Part shown: one piece after another, positions 26,291-34,366 of the stretch
How the letters are laid out: every line of letters begins with the position of its first letter
How positions within the stretch are numbered: the stretch's first letter is position 1
NCBI RefSeq assembly: GCF_023155855.1
Contig: NZ_JAKNUT010000003.1
Location: 62,001-126,000, forward strand
DNA: 64,000 nucleotides
DNA from: Microbacterium aoyamense
GTDB taxonomy: Bacteria; Actinomycetota; Actinomycetes; Actinomycetales; Microbacteriaceae
Direction: 5' to 3'
Notes under the pieces: generated by a model
Database searches by the model: none
What the model was told of the DNA's origin: nothing
What the model saw: only the letters and a program-made list of their open reading frames with translations
Translations under genes and position numbers: made by a program

Positions 26291-27902
26291 ATGCAGGCAG
26301 GACGAGCGACAGGAGGAACACCCACACGCAGACGAAGGCGAGCATCCCGAGACTGTATTTGATGGATGCCCGCAGGATCTCAGCTTCGCGTCCGACCAAC
26401 CCCACCGCGCCGGCGGCGATCGCGATCGACTGCGGCGAGACGACCTTCGCGACCGCGCCGCCTGCCGTGTTCGCGGCGACGAGCAGCGTCGGATCGACGC
26501 CGATCTGCTGCGCCGTGATGGTCTGCAGATGCGCGAAGAGGGTGTTGTTGTTGACGACCGAGCCCGTGATGAAGACGCCGAACCACCCGATGATGGGCGA
26601 GAAGAGCGGGAAGAGGAGCCCGACGGCGGCAAGGGCGTTGCCGATGGATGCCGAGCCACCCGAGTAGTTCGCGATGTTGGCGACCACGAGGATGAGCGCG
26701 ATCAAAATGATGGGGCGCCAGAGTTCGCGGATCGTCGCGGCGAGCTGATCCCACAGGTCGCGGGACTTCAGCTGCGGCGTCGTGAAGAACGTGATGAGCA
26801 CGGCGATGAGGATCGCGGTGCCGGTGGCGTTGACCGGGGTGAACGCCCACGTCGTCGCGACGGGATCGGATGCTCCGGACGGCACGATGACGCCGGTGAC
26901 ACCCGGGATCGGCACGGCGAACGCCAGCCACGACAGCGCGCCGCCGGGGGCGAAGAGCGCCTTGAACCAGGGGATCGACCACACGAAGATGACTCCGGTG
27001 AGGATGTAGAACGGGCTCCACGCGACGACGACGTCACCGAAGTCGTACTTCTTCGGCTCCGGCGCGACACCGCCGTCTTCGCGGTAGATGCGGGTCGGCT
27101 TCCAGACGCGGCCGACCATGAAGATCACGACCATGCCGATGAGCCCGGGCAGGATGTCGGCGAGCTCCGGACCCAGGAAGAGCAGGATCGCCGCCTGCAC
27201 GGCGCTGAAGGCGGCACTGACGGCGAGCGTCACGGGCCAGGTCTCGCGCACGCCCCGCCAGCCGTCGAGGATCATGACGAGGATGAACGGCACGGCCAGC
27301 GTCAGTCCCTGCAGGACGAGAACCATGTCGACCGTGAGGTCCATGACCTCGACGCCGCCGACCTGCGCGCCGACGATGACCGGGATGCCGATCGCGCCGT
27401 AGGCACCGGCGGCGACGTTGGCGACGAGGCACAGCATGGCGGCTTTGACCGGTCCGAACCCGAGCTGCACGAGGAGTGCCGCGCAGATCGCGATCGGCAC
27501 ACCGAAGCCCGCCGCACCCTCGAGGAACGCGCCGAAGCAGAAGCTGATGAGCAGCACTTGGATGCGCTGATCCGGCGAGATTCCCGAGATGCTCGCCCGG
27601 ATGATCTCGAACCGCCCGCTCGCGACGGCGAGTTTGTACAGCCACACCGCCATGACGATGATGTAGGCGATCGGCCAGATGGCGGTGAGGATGCCGAGCA
27701 GGCTCGCCCCGGCGATCGAGCCGATCGGCATCCCGTACGGCCAGATCGCGACGACGACCTCGAGGGCGACCGCGATGAGTGCGGCCGTGATGCCCTTGAG
27801 CTTGAAGACCACCAGGCACAGCAGGAACACCAGGATCGGGATGACGGCGATGATCGCCGACAGCCACAGCTGACCCGTCGGATCGATGGACTGCTCCCAC
27901 AT
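26289..27902 (-). CDS. lctP: L-lactate permease
   Basis: A 537-residue integral membrane protein of the LctP family, which imports lactate (and glycolate) with protons. About twelve to fourteen helices run through the whole length. Family blocks visible are SGRFEIIRASISGISPDQRIQ, GAFLEGAAGFGVPIAICAALL and the C-terminal NNNTLFAHLQ and TAGGAVAKVVSPQSIAIA. The ATG at 27902 follows a GGGGG tract. The gene is convergent with the rhamnose-type importer operon. Lactate is an end product of one rhamnose pathway, so a functional link is possible but unproven. Confidence 0.92.
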   Translation of the reverse strand: MWEQSIDPTGQLWLSAIIAVIPILVFLLCLVVFKLKGITAALIAVALEVVVAIWPYGMPIGSIAGASLLGILTAIWPIAYIIVMAVWLYKLAVASGRFEIIRASISGISPDQRIQVLLISFCFGAFLEGAAGFGVPIAICAALLVQLGFGPVKAAMLCLVANVAAGAYGAIGIPVIVGAQVGGVEVMDLTVDMVLVLQGLTLAVPFILVMILDGWRGVRETWPVTLAVSAAFSAVQAAILLFLGPELADILPGLIGMVVIFMVGRVWKPTRIYREDGGVAPEPKKYDFGDVVVAWSPFYILTGVIFVWSIPWFKALFAPGGALSWLAFAVPIPGVTGVIVPSGASDPVATTWAFTPVNATGTAILIAVLITFFTTPQLKSRDLWDQLAATIRELWRPIILIALILVVANIANYSGGSASIGNALAAVGLLFPLFSPIIGWFGVFITGSVVNNNTLFAHLQTITAQQIGVDPTLLVAANTAGGAVAKVVSPQSIAIAAGAVGLVGREAEILRASIKYSLGMLAFVCVWVFLLSLVLPA

Positions 27903-28010
27903 GACGTGTGCCCCCGCTCGCTGGTGCCGCTCGCGGTCACCCTATCGACGCATCCGGCGCGGGCGCCAGAGACGCACGCCTGCCGGGCACAGACCGATCA
28001 CGCCTCTGAC

Positions 28011-28022
28011 TACGCTGAGGCC
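28011..28022 (+). promoter_or_regulatory. Leaderless promoter -10 box of the SLC13-type transporter
   Basis: TACGCT, six bases, then the GTG at 28023. Confidence 0.55.
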
Positions 28023-29591
28023 GTGGACCCTGTCGTTGCGACGCTGTCGATCCTCGTGCTCGCGATCGCCGCCTTCGTGAGCAACCGCGTGCCCCTGGGC
28101 ATCGTGGCGATCGGCGTCTCCCTCGCGCTCTTCTTCACGGGGGTCCTGACGCTGCCGCAGGCGCTCTCCGGGTTCGGCGACCCGACGGTGCTGTTCATCG
28201 CGGCGCTGTTCGTCGTGAGTGAGTCGCTGGATGCCACGGGCGTCACGGCGTGGGCGGGCCAGATCGTCATCGGCCGGGCCGGCACGAAGCGGACACGGCT
28301 GCTGCTGGTCATCGGCGTGCTGGTCGCCGTGCTCACGGCCGTCATCAGCATCAACGGCGCCGTCGCGGCTCTGCTGCCCCTGGTCGTGGTCGTGGCGTCC
28401 CGCGCCGGCATCCCGACCTCCCAGCTCCTGCTGCCGCTCGCCTTCTCGGCGCACGCCGGATCGCTCCTGCTGCTCACGGGCACGCCGGTGAACATCATCG
28501 TGTCGAACATCGCGGCCGAGAACGGGGGGCGCGCGTTCGGCTACTTCGAGTTCGCGCTCGTGGGGCTCCCGCTGCTCGCCGGGACGCTCATCATCATCGC
28601 GCTGTTCGGGGCGCGTCTGCTCCCGTCGCGCAACGGCGCGGTCATGCCCACGGATCTCGTCCGGCATGCGCGCCTGCTGCGGCAGCAGTACTCGCTGAGC
28701 CTCGACACCGGCACCCTGCTCGGACCCGTGAACGGCGTGACCGAAGTGGTCGTCCCGCCGCGCTCGCCGCTCATCGGCGTGAAGCTGTGCACCGGTATGG
28801 CGACGCCGAGCGGAGACCTCGTCCTGCTGGCCGCGCGTCGCGGATCGGAGCAGCTCAAGGGTCAGGACATCGTCGTCCAGGCCGGCGACGCGCTTCTGCT
28901 GCAGGGCACGTGGGACGACCTCGCACGCCACACCGAAGCGCCGGATGCCAAGGTGCTCGCCGTCGCGGCACCCGCCCAGATCCGTCGCGCGGTCCCGCTC
29001 GGCCGCGGGGCGAAGCGCGCGATGGTGATCCTCGGGCTCATGGTGGTGCTGCTCGCGACCGGGATCGTGCCGCCCGCCGTCGGCGCTCTGCTCGCGGCAT
29101 CCGCCCTCGTCCTCACGCGCACCGTCGCGGTGGCGCAGGCCTACCAGTCCATCTCGTGGACGACGATCGTGCTCATCGCGGGGATGATCCCGCTCTCGAC
29201 GGCGTTCATCCAGACCGGGACGGCCGATCTCGTCGGCGGCTGGCTGCTCGGGCTCGTGGGCGGTGCGGGGCCCCACGTCGTCCTGCTCGTGCTCGTTCTG
29301 CTCACGATCGTGCTCGGTCAGTTGATCAGCAACACGGCGACGGTGCTGATCATCGCACCGATCGCGGTATCGATCGCGGCGACGCTCGACCTCTCGGTGC
29401 AGCCGTTCATGATGGCGCTCACGGTCGCCGGAGCGGCGGCGTTCCTCACGCCCATCGCGACGCCCGCGAACCTCATGGTCATGGAGCCCGGCGGATACCG
29501 GTTCGGCGACTACTGGAAGCTGGGGCTGCCGCTCGCGCTCTGGTTCCTGGTCGTGGCCGTTCTGTACGTGCCGGTGGTGTGGCCGTTCTGA
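28023..29591 (+). CDS. SLC13/ArsB-type anion transporter with RCK_C domain
   Basis: A 522-residue transporter of the ion-transporter superfamily. About five to six helices, including INGAVAALLPLVVV and the TGTPVNIIVSNIA motif, precede a soluble insert (about 215-325). The insert resembles a TrkA C-terminal (RCK_C) domain, with LIGVKL, GDLVLLAARRG and VQAGDALLLQGT. Five to six more helices follow, ending with the second motif FLTPIATPANLMV. Members move dicarboxylates, sulfate or other anions; the substrate is not evident. The GTG at 28023 is fixed by a TACGCT box six bases upstream. A much longer open frame upstream is antisense to the lactate permease and is not used. Confidence 0.87.
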   Translation: MDPVVATLSILVLAIAAFVSNRVPLGIVAIGVSLALFFTGVLTLPQALSGFGDPTVLFIAALFVVSESLDATGVTAWAGQIVIGRAGTKRTRLLLVIGVLVAVLTAVISINGAVAALLPLVVVVASRAGIPTSQLLLPLAFSAHAGSLLLLTGTPVNIIVSNIAAENGGRAFGYFEFALVGLPLLAGTLIIIALFGARLLPSRNGAVMPTDLVRHARLLRQQYSLSLDTGTLLGPVNGVTEVVVPPRSPLIGVKLCTGMATPSGDLVLLAARRGSEQLKGQDIVVQAGDALLLQGTWDDLARHTEAPDAKVLAVAAPAQIRRAVPLGRGAKRAMVILGLMVVLLATGIVPPAVGALLAASALVLTRTVAVAQAYQSISWTTIVLIAGMIPLSTAFIQTGTADLVGGWLLGLVGGAGPHVVLLVLVLLTIVLGQLISNTATVLIIAPIAVSIAATLDLSVQPFMMALTVAGAAAFLTPIATPANLMVMEPGGYRFGDYWKLGLPLALWFLVVAVLYVPVVWPF

Positions 29592-29634
29592 CGTCGGCGT
29601 GTCGCGCGCCGCAGAGCATGTCCGCTCTCACTGA

Positions 29635-29787
29635 TGAACTTCCGGTTCACAGAGGGACGACGGTCGCCGTGTCGAACTTCCCGTTCACACGCCGTGTGGC
29701 GGCGCTCCGGTCCCGTCGGCGGAGTGAACCTCCCGTTCACACACCGGACTGACAGGGGCCGGCGGAAGCGTGTGAACCGGAAGTTCC
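29635..29787. repeat. Cluster of four GTGAAC-N5-GTTCAC dyads
   Basis: Four related dyads lie at 29635-29649, 29673-29687, 29724-29740 and 29772-29787. The third is perfect (GTGAAC-N5-GTTCAC); the others vary by one or two bases. The outer copies form a perfect 16-bp inverted repeat (29636-29651 against 29771-29786). The cluster fills the gap between two convergent genes, so it is not in an obvious promoter. Confidence 0.75.
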
Positions 29788-29863
29788 ATCGCGCTGACAG
29801 ACAGTCTGAACGGCGAGCGGCTCAGCGTCGCGCTGGTCGGGAGCCGCCCGCCGTCGGGAGGGG

Positions 29864-30919
29864 TCAGGCGGCGGACCAGCCGCCGTCGGAGGCGAGCGTC
29901 ACGCCGTTGATGTTGACGCCGTCGTCGGACAGCAGGAAGGTGATGGATGCCGCGAGCGCATCAGCCTCGACGGGGTCCGTCATGACGGCCATGCCCGTCT
30001 GGATGCGGCCCGCACCGAGCGGAGACGCGAACGTCGCCTCGATGTTCGTGATCGTAGGCCCTGGGGCGACGGCGTTGACGCGGATGCCGTTGGGTCCGTA
30101 CATGAACGCGCTCGACTTCGTCAGCCCCACGACCGCGTGCTTCGACGCCGTGTAGGCGGCGCCGGCCGCGGATCCGCGCAGCGCGGCCTCGGAGGCCGTG
30201 TTGACGATCGAGCCGCCACCCTGCGCGATCATCGTCGGAATGACAGCGCGCATGAGCTTCATGGTGCCGGTCACGTTGACCTTCAGGACGCGGTCCCAGA
30301 CGGCATCCGTCAGATCGCCGACCGGCGTCATGTCGTCCATGATCCCCGCGATGTTCGCGAGACCGTCGATCGTGCCGCCCGCGGCATCCACGATCCGGGC
30401 GACGCCCGCGTCGTCGGTGATGTCGGCGACGAGAGCTGTGATGTCCGCGCCCGGGTGATCGGCGACGAACTCGTCGAGGCGCTCCTGGCTGACGTCGACC
30501 GCGATGACGCGACCGCCCTCGCGGGCGATGCGGGATGCCGTCGCCCGGCCGATGCCCGAGCCTGCGCCCGTGACGATGTGCGTGCGGCCGGTGAAGCGGC
30601 CCTGGTCGAGCCGCTCGGTCCACTCGCGCAGGGGCACCTCGTCTGCGGCGGAGACCTCTTCGGCGTCAGTGGGTGCGGAAGCGCCGGCCGGCACGTCACC
30701 CGCCGCGGCACGACGGACGAGGTCGTCGAGCATCTCCTGCGTGAAGGCGCCGCGGCTCATCTTGACGAGGCGCTTGATCGCGAGGCGGCGCACGGGCTTG
30801 AAGACTTCGGGGGTCTGCCCGCCCTGCGCGAGCATGTCGGTGAGGATCGCGTTGCCCGCCGGGTCGGCGAGCCAGTCTGCGATCGAGGAGTCGCCCGTGA
30901 GCGGCTTGGTGGTGCCCAT
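29864..30919 (-). CDS. SDR-family oxidoreductase with N-terminal helical extension
   Basis: A 351-residue protein. Residues from about 110 onward form a classical short-chain dehydrogenase: the NAD(P) loop TGAGSGIGRA, NIAGI, the catalytic Ser (NTASEAA) and the Tyr-x3-Lys pair in YTASKHAVVG, and a C-terminal SDGGW. The first 110 residues (SIADWLADPAGNAILTDML, then GAFTQEMLDDLVRRA) are an extra helical region unlike the usual 250-residue enzyme. AAAGGAAA precedes the ATG. A perfect 20-bp dyad lies 14 bases upstream and is shared with the divergent TetR gene, which probably represses this gene. Confidence 0.88.
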   Translation of the reverse strand: MGTTKPLTGDSSIADWLADPAGNAILTDMLAQGGQTPEVFKPVRRLAIKRLVKMSRGAFTQEMLDDLVRRAAAGDVPAGASAPTDAEEVSAADEVPLREWTERLDQGRFTGRTHIVTGAGSGIGRATASRIAREGGRVIAVDVSQERLDEFVADHPGADITALVADITDDAGVARIVDAAGGTIDGLANIAGIMDDMTPVGDLTDAVWDRVLKVNVTGTMKLMRAVIPTMIAQGGGSIVNTASEAALRGSAAGAAYTASKHAVVGLTKSSAFMYGPNGIRVNAVAPGPTITNIEATFASPLGAGRIQTGMAVMTDPVEADALAASITFLLSDDGVNINGVTLASDGGWSAA

Positions 30920-30933
30920 GATGTTTCCTTTCT

Positions 30934-30953
30934 ACCGGACAACCGTGTCCGGT
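30934..30953. promoter_or_regulatory. TetR-type operator between SDR and tetR
   Basis: ACCGGACA-ACCG-TGTCCGGT, perfect 8-bp arms. It ends two bases before the -10 box of tetR and covers the SDR promoter region. Confidence 0.85.
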
Positions 30954-30955
30954 TA

Positions 30956-30967
30956 TAGGCTACACCC
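30956..30967 (+). promoter_or_regulatory. Leaderless promoter -10 box of tetR
   Basis: TAGGCT, six bases, then the GTG at 30968. Confidence 0.6.
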
Positions 30968-31537
30968 GTGCCGTCGAAGGAAGAAGAGTCGCCGAAGCCC
31001 AATCGCGGGCGCGCGGCCGGCCCCTCGAACCGGCGCGCCCTGATCTCGGCCGCTCGCGAGGTCTACGCCGAAGAGGGGCTCAGCGCGCCCTTCAGCGCCG
31101 TCGCGAAGCGCGCAGGCGTGGGGCAGGGGAGCCTCTACCGGCACTTCCCCGATCGCACGGCGCTCGCCGTCGCCGTGTTCGAGGAGAACGTGGCCGATCT
31201 CGAGGCCTACACCGCGCCCGATGGCCGCACGATCGACGATCTGCTCGACCGCGTGGTCGCCCAGGCGATGGTGTCGACGGCGTTCATCGACCTCATCACC
31301 GCCGACCTGCACGATGCTCGGGTGCTGCCCTTGGGTCAGCGCTTCGCGGCGGTCGTCGCGCGCCTCGTCGCCCGCGAGCACGAGGCCGGGCACCTCGGTG
31401 CGCACATCGATGCCGCCGACGTGATGATGGCGACGGGGATGCTGGCGACCGAGCTCGCGAGGACGGATGCCGCGGACCGCCCGGCGGCGGCGCGCCGCGC
31501 GCGTGCGCTGTTTCGGGCCGCGTTCGCGCCGCGCTGA
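30968..31537 (+). CDS. TetR-family regulator (SDR locus)
   Basis: A 189-residue TetR-type repressor. After a charged N-terminal arm, the helix-turn-helix occupies about residues 22-65 (NRRALISAAREVYAEEGLSAPFSAVAKRAGVGQGSLYRHF). The rest is the ligand domain. The GTG start lies six bases after TAGGCT, so the transcript is predicted to be leaderless, and the operator at 30934-30953 abuts this promoter. Autoregulation and control of the divergent SDR gene follow from that layout. The gene ends three bases before the convergent second TetR gene. Confidence 0.9.
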   Translation: MPSKEEESPKPNRGRAAGPSNRRALISAAREVYAEEGLSAPFSAVAKRAGVGQGSLYRHFPDRTALAVAVFEENVADLEAYTAPDGRTIDDLLDRVVAQAMVSTAFIDLITADLHDARVLPLGQRFAAVVARLVAREHEAGHLGAHIDAADVMMATGMLATELARTDAADRPAAARRARALFRAAFAPR

Positions 31538-31540
31538 TCG

Positions 31541-32152
31541 TCAGGGAGCGAGTAGGCGGGCGAGGAGCTCGAGAGCCTCGGACTGCGGGACCGATTCGTC
31601 CAGCATCCACTGCGTCTGCAGGCCGTCGGATGCCGCGATGACGAGGGATGCGACGGCATCCGGATCCACGTCCTCGCGCATGCGACCGGCAGCCTGGTCG
31701 CGCAGGACGCGCTCGACGAGATCCGCGCGGACGGCCGCGAAGCGATCGGTCGCGAACGCGGTGGCGGCGGGGTGCCCCGCCTCGAGCGCCGCCGCGACGA
31801 GGGTCGAGTAGAGCTGCACGAGCCCCGGAACGCCGTGGTTGTGGCGGGCGGATGCCGTCATGATCTCGACCGGGGAGGCGTCGTCTGCGTGGGGATGCTC
31901 GGAGTCGCCGCGACGCTCGGCCTCTTTGTAGACCTCGACGAGCAGGTCTTCGCGGGAGGAGAAGTAGTGGGTGAGCGCCGCGTGCGAGACGCCGATCTCC
32001 TGCGCGATCGAGCGCAGGCTCGTGCCCTCGGAGCCGCGGCGTGCGAACACCTCGATCGCGCGGTCGAGGATCTCCTGCCGGCGCGCGAGACCCTTCGCGT
32101 ACGAGCCGCGGGGGCGGCCGGCGGCTGGGCCGTCGGGGGCGTCATCGGGCAT
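31541..32152 (-). CDS. TetR-family regulator (isomerase/oxidoreductase locus)
   Basis: A 203-residue TetR-type repressor with a helix-turn-helix at about residues 22-68 (RRQEILDRAIEVFARRGSEGTSLRSIAQEIGVSHAALTHYF) and a C-terminal TetR ligand domain (WMLDESV near the end). The ATG at 32152 is six bases after TAGGAT on this strand. A dyad at 32171-32194 covers the region behind that box and lies before the divergent isomerase gene. The regulator probably controls itself and the isomerase/dehydrogenase pair. Confidence 0.9.
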   Translation of the reverse strand: MPDDAPDGPAAGRPRGSYAKGLARRQEILDRAIEVFARRGSEGTSLRSIAQEIGVSHAALTHYFSSREDLLVEVYKEAERRGDSEHPHADDASPVEIMTASARHNHGVPGLVQLYSTLVAAALEAGHPAATAFATDRFAAVRADLVERVLRDQAAGRMREDVDPDAVASLVIAASDGLQTQWMLDESVPQSEALELLARLLAP

Positions 32153-32164
32153 GGTGAGATCCTA
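32153..32164 (-). promoter_or_regulatory. Leaderless promoter -10 box of the second tetR
   Basis: On the minus strand TAGGAT, six bases, then ATG. Confidence 0.6.
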
Positions 32165-32170
32165 GCGACT

Positions 32171-32194
32171 AAAAACCTCCGAGTGGAGGTATTT
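32171..32194. promoter_or_regulatory. TetR-type operator before the sugar isomerase gene
   Basis: ACCTCC-GAGT-GGAGGT at 32175-32190, extended by A/T-paired flanks with one mismatch on each side. It lies between the divergent tetR and isomerase genes. Confidence 0.75.
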
Positions 32195-32264
32195 GTGCTA
32201 GCGTACTCGACAAGCGCCGGGAAAGCCGTGCGCGTCGACGACGACCGCCGAGAGAGGTAAACCC

Positions 32265-33071
32265 ATGACGGCACTCACTTCCGTTCAGCTCTTCACCGTG
32301 CGGGAGGCCCTCGAGTCAGATCTCGACGGCACCCTCGCTGAGGTCGCGCGGCGCGGCTTCACGGCCGTCGAGCCCTACGACTTCGTCCGCCGCGCCGACG
32401 CGCTCGCGGCATCCCTCGCGGCCAACGGCCTGACGGCGCCCACGGGCCACGGGTTCCTCGCGTCGACGACGTTCGTGAACCCCGACGGGAGCGACACCGA
32501 CAACGCCGTCCCGACGCCCGACGAGGTCTTCGATGCGGCCGAGACGATCGGCATGACGACGATCATCGACCCCTACACGCACCCCAACCGCTGGGAGACG
32601 CGCGAGCAGATCGAAGAGACCGCACGCCGCCTGAACGCCGCCGCCGAACTCGCCGCGGCCCGCGGACTGCGCGTCGGCTACCACAACCACGCGCACGAGC
32701 TCGAGGCCGTCATCGACGGTCAGACCGGCCTCGAGCTGCTCGCAGAGCTGCTCGACCCGCGCGTCAAGCTCGAGGTCGACCTCTACTGGGCGGCACGGGC
32801 AGGTGTCGACCCCGTTGCCCTGCTCGAGAAGCTCGGCGACCGCGTCGTCGCGGTGCACGTCAAGGACGGCACGCTCGACGCCGAGGCGATCAAGGCCTAC
32901 CCGCCGGCCGACCAGGTGCCCGCGGGCCAGGGTGTCGTGCCCCTCGAAGCCGCGATCGCCGCGGCATCCGCCCTCGAAGTCGCCGTGGTCGAGTACGACG
33001 CGTTCGACGGCGATCTGTTCGACGGAATCGAGCAGAGCCGCGTCTTCCTCGACGAGCGGGTCGCGGTCTGA
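32265..33071 (+). CDS. Sugar phosphate isomerase/epimerase family protein
   Basis: A 268-residue TIM-barrel protein of the AP-endonuclease-2-like isomerase family (IolE/IolI-like). Metal-ligand candidates are visible in VEPYDF, in GYHNHAHELE and in KLEVDLYWA, with HVKDG near the C-terminus. The ATG follows GAGAGGTAA. The stop overlaps the start of the Gfo/Idh/MocA dehydrogenase by one base (TGATG). The pair is a common combination for oxidising and rearranging inositols or keto-sugars, but the substrate cannot be fixed. The locus is headed by a TetR operator. Confidence 0.88.
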   Translation: MTALTSVQLFTVREALESDLDGTLAEVARRGFTAVEPYDFVRRADALAASLAANGLTAPTGHGFLASTTFVNPDGSDTDNAVPTPDEVFDAAETIGMTTIIDPYTHPNRWETREQIEETARRLNAAAELAAARGLRVGYHNHAHELEAVIDGQTGLELLAELLDPRVKLEVDLYWAARAGVDPVALLEKLGDRVVAVHVKDGTLDAEAIKAYPPADQVPAGQGVVPLEAAIAAASALEVAVVEYDAFDGDLFDGIEQSRVFLDERVAV

Positions 33072-34201
33072 TGGCGAACCCGATCGGCGTCGGCATCATC
33101 GGCGCGGGCAACATCAGCGACCAGTACCTGACGAACCTCACGAGCTTCCCCGACGTCCGCGTGCTCGCGATCGGCGATCTGCTCGAGGACCGCGCGCGTG
33201 CGCAGGCCGAGAAGTACGCAGTGCCGAAGGCGGGCGGGGTCGATGTCGTGCTCGACGACCCGGACATCCAGATCGTCGTGAACCTCACGATCCCCGCGTC
33301 CCACGTCCCCGTCTCCGAGGCCATCATCGCGGCCGGCAAGCACGTGTGGAGCGAGAAGCCCATCGGCACAGGCCGCGACGAGGCGCGTGGAATGCTCGAG
33401 AAGGCGGATGCCGCGGGCGTGCGGGTCGGGATCGCCCCAGATACGGTGCTCGGGCCGGGGGTGCAGACGGCCAAGCGCGCGATCGCGCGCGGTGACATCG
33501 GTCGTCCGCTCTTCGCGACGACGACGTTCCAGTGGCAGGGGCCGGAGATCTTCCACCCGGACCCGGCGTTCCTCTACGCGCGTGGCGGTGGGCCCCTGCT
33601 CGACATGGGCCCGTACTACGTCTCGACGCTCGTGCACGTGTTCGGTCCCGTCGCCGCGGTCGCGGCGCTGGGTCTGAAGGGCACGGAGTCGCGGACCGTT
33701 CAGGTCGGCCCGCTCGCGGGTACGGAGTTCCCCGTCGAGGTCCCGTCGACCATCTCGGTGCTCATGCAGTTCGAGCAGGGCGGTCAGGCCCAGAGCCTCT
33801 ACAGCACGGATTCGCCGCTGCGACGCCAGGGCATCGTCGAGATCTCCGGGACCGAGGGCACGCTCGTCATCCCCGACCCGAACACGTTCGGGGGCGAGAT
33901 CACGATCACGCGTGCGCTCACCGAGATGGTCATTCCGCCGGCGCCGATCGTGCAGCGCGTGGACGACGTCGCTCAGGAGGGCGTGCTCACCGGTCGCGGT
34001 CTCGGCCTGCTCGACATGGCGCGGTCCATCCGGGACGGTCGCCCGCACATCGCGACGGGCGAGTTCGGCTACCACGTGCTCGACACACTGCTCTCGATCG
34101 AAGAGGCGGTCGAGAGCCGCGGTTTCGTCACGGTCGACAGCACGATCGCCGAGGCCGGCTCTCTCGGCGCCGACTTCGATCCCTACGCCGCGACCCTCTG
34201 A
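33071..34201 (+). CDS. Gfo/Idh/MocA-family dehydrogenase
   Basis: A 376-residue NAD(P)-dependent dehydrogenase. The N-terminal Rossmann fold begins VGIIGAGNISDQYL; SEKPIGTG around residue 96 carries the family Glu-Lys-Pro that contacts cofactor and substrate. The C-terminal alpha/beta domain includes GPLLDMGPYYVSTLVHVFG with the Asp/Gly pattern at the active site. Such enzymes oxidise or reduce sugars and inositols. It is translationally coupled to the preceding isomerase-like gene, and both are likely controlled by the TetR regulator encoded divergently. Confidence 0.9.
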   Translation: MANPIGVGIIGAGNISDQYLTNLTSFPDVRVLAIGDLLEDRARAQAEKYAVPKAGGVDVVLDDPDIQIVVNLTIPASHVPVSEAIIAAGKHVWSEKPIGTGRDEARGMLEKADAAGVRVGIAPDTVLGPGVQTAKRAIARGDIGRPLFATTTFQWQGPEIFHPDPAFLYARGGGPLLDMGPYYVSTLVHVFGPVAAVAALGLKGTESRTVQVGPLAGTEFPVEVPSTISVLMQFEQGGQAQSLYSTDSPLRRQGIVEISGTEGTLVIPDPNTFGGEITITRALTEMVIPPAPIVQRVDDVAQEGVLTGRGLGLLDMARSIRDGRPHIATGEFGYHVLDTLLSIEEAVESRGFVTVDSTIAEAGSLGADFDPYAATL

Positions 34202-34238
34202 CCGACCGCGGCAGTCCGACCGGAAACGCCGCTCTCGG

Positions 34239-34320
34239 CATCCCGGTCGGAGAATGTCACTCACGTCGGAGCTCTCAGCCGTTTCGGCTCCGACATCGGC
34301 GACATTCTCCGACCGGGATG
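34239..34320. repeat. Nested perfect inverted repeat between convergent genes
   Basis: A 20-bp arm at 34239-34258 (CATCCCGGTCGGAGAATGTC) has its exact reverse complement at 34301-34320. Inside, GTCGGAGC (34265-34272) pairs with GCTCCGAC (34287-34294). Together they could form an 82-base cruciform or a long hairpin ending transcription from both sides. Confidence 0.85.
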
Positions 34321-34366
34321 CAGGCGCGAGCCTCACGGACTCAGTGCTCGGCGGGTGTGCGTCGAA

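Noticed and set aside
26529..28022. Long open frame continuous with the start of the SLC13-type transporter
   Set aside because: It runs antisense through the lactate permease gene, reads as Arg/Asp/Glu-rich low-complexity protein, and the hydrophobic family sequence begins only at 28023.
29635..29787. Possible CRISPR array
   Set aside because: The four units are palindromic, differ from one another, occur in both orientations and have unequal spacing; no cas gene is present.
29634..30155. Open frame reading through the four-dyad element
   Set aside because: Its peptide merely reflects the DNA repeats and then runs antisense to the SDR gene.
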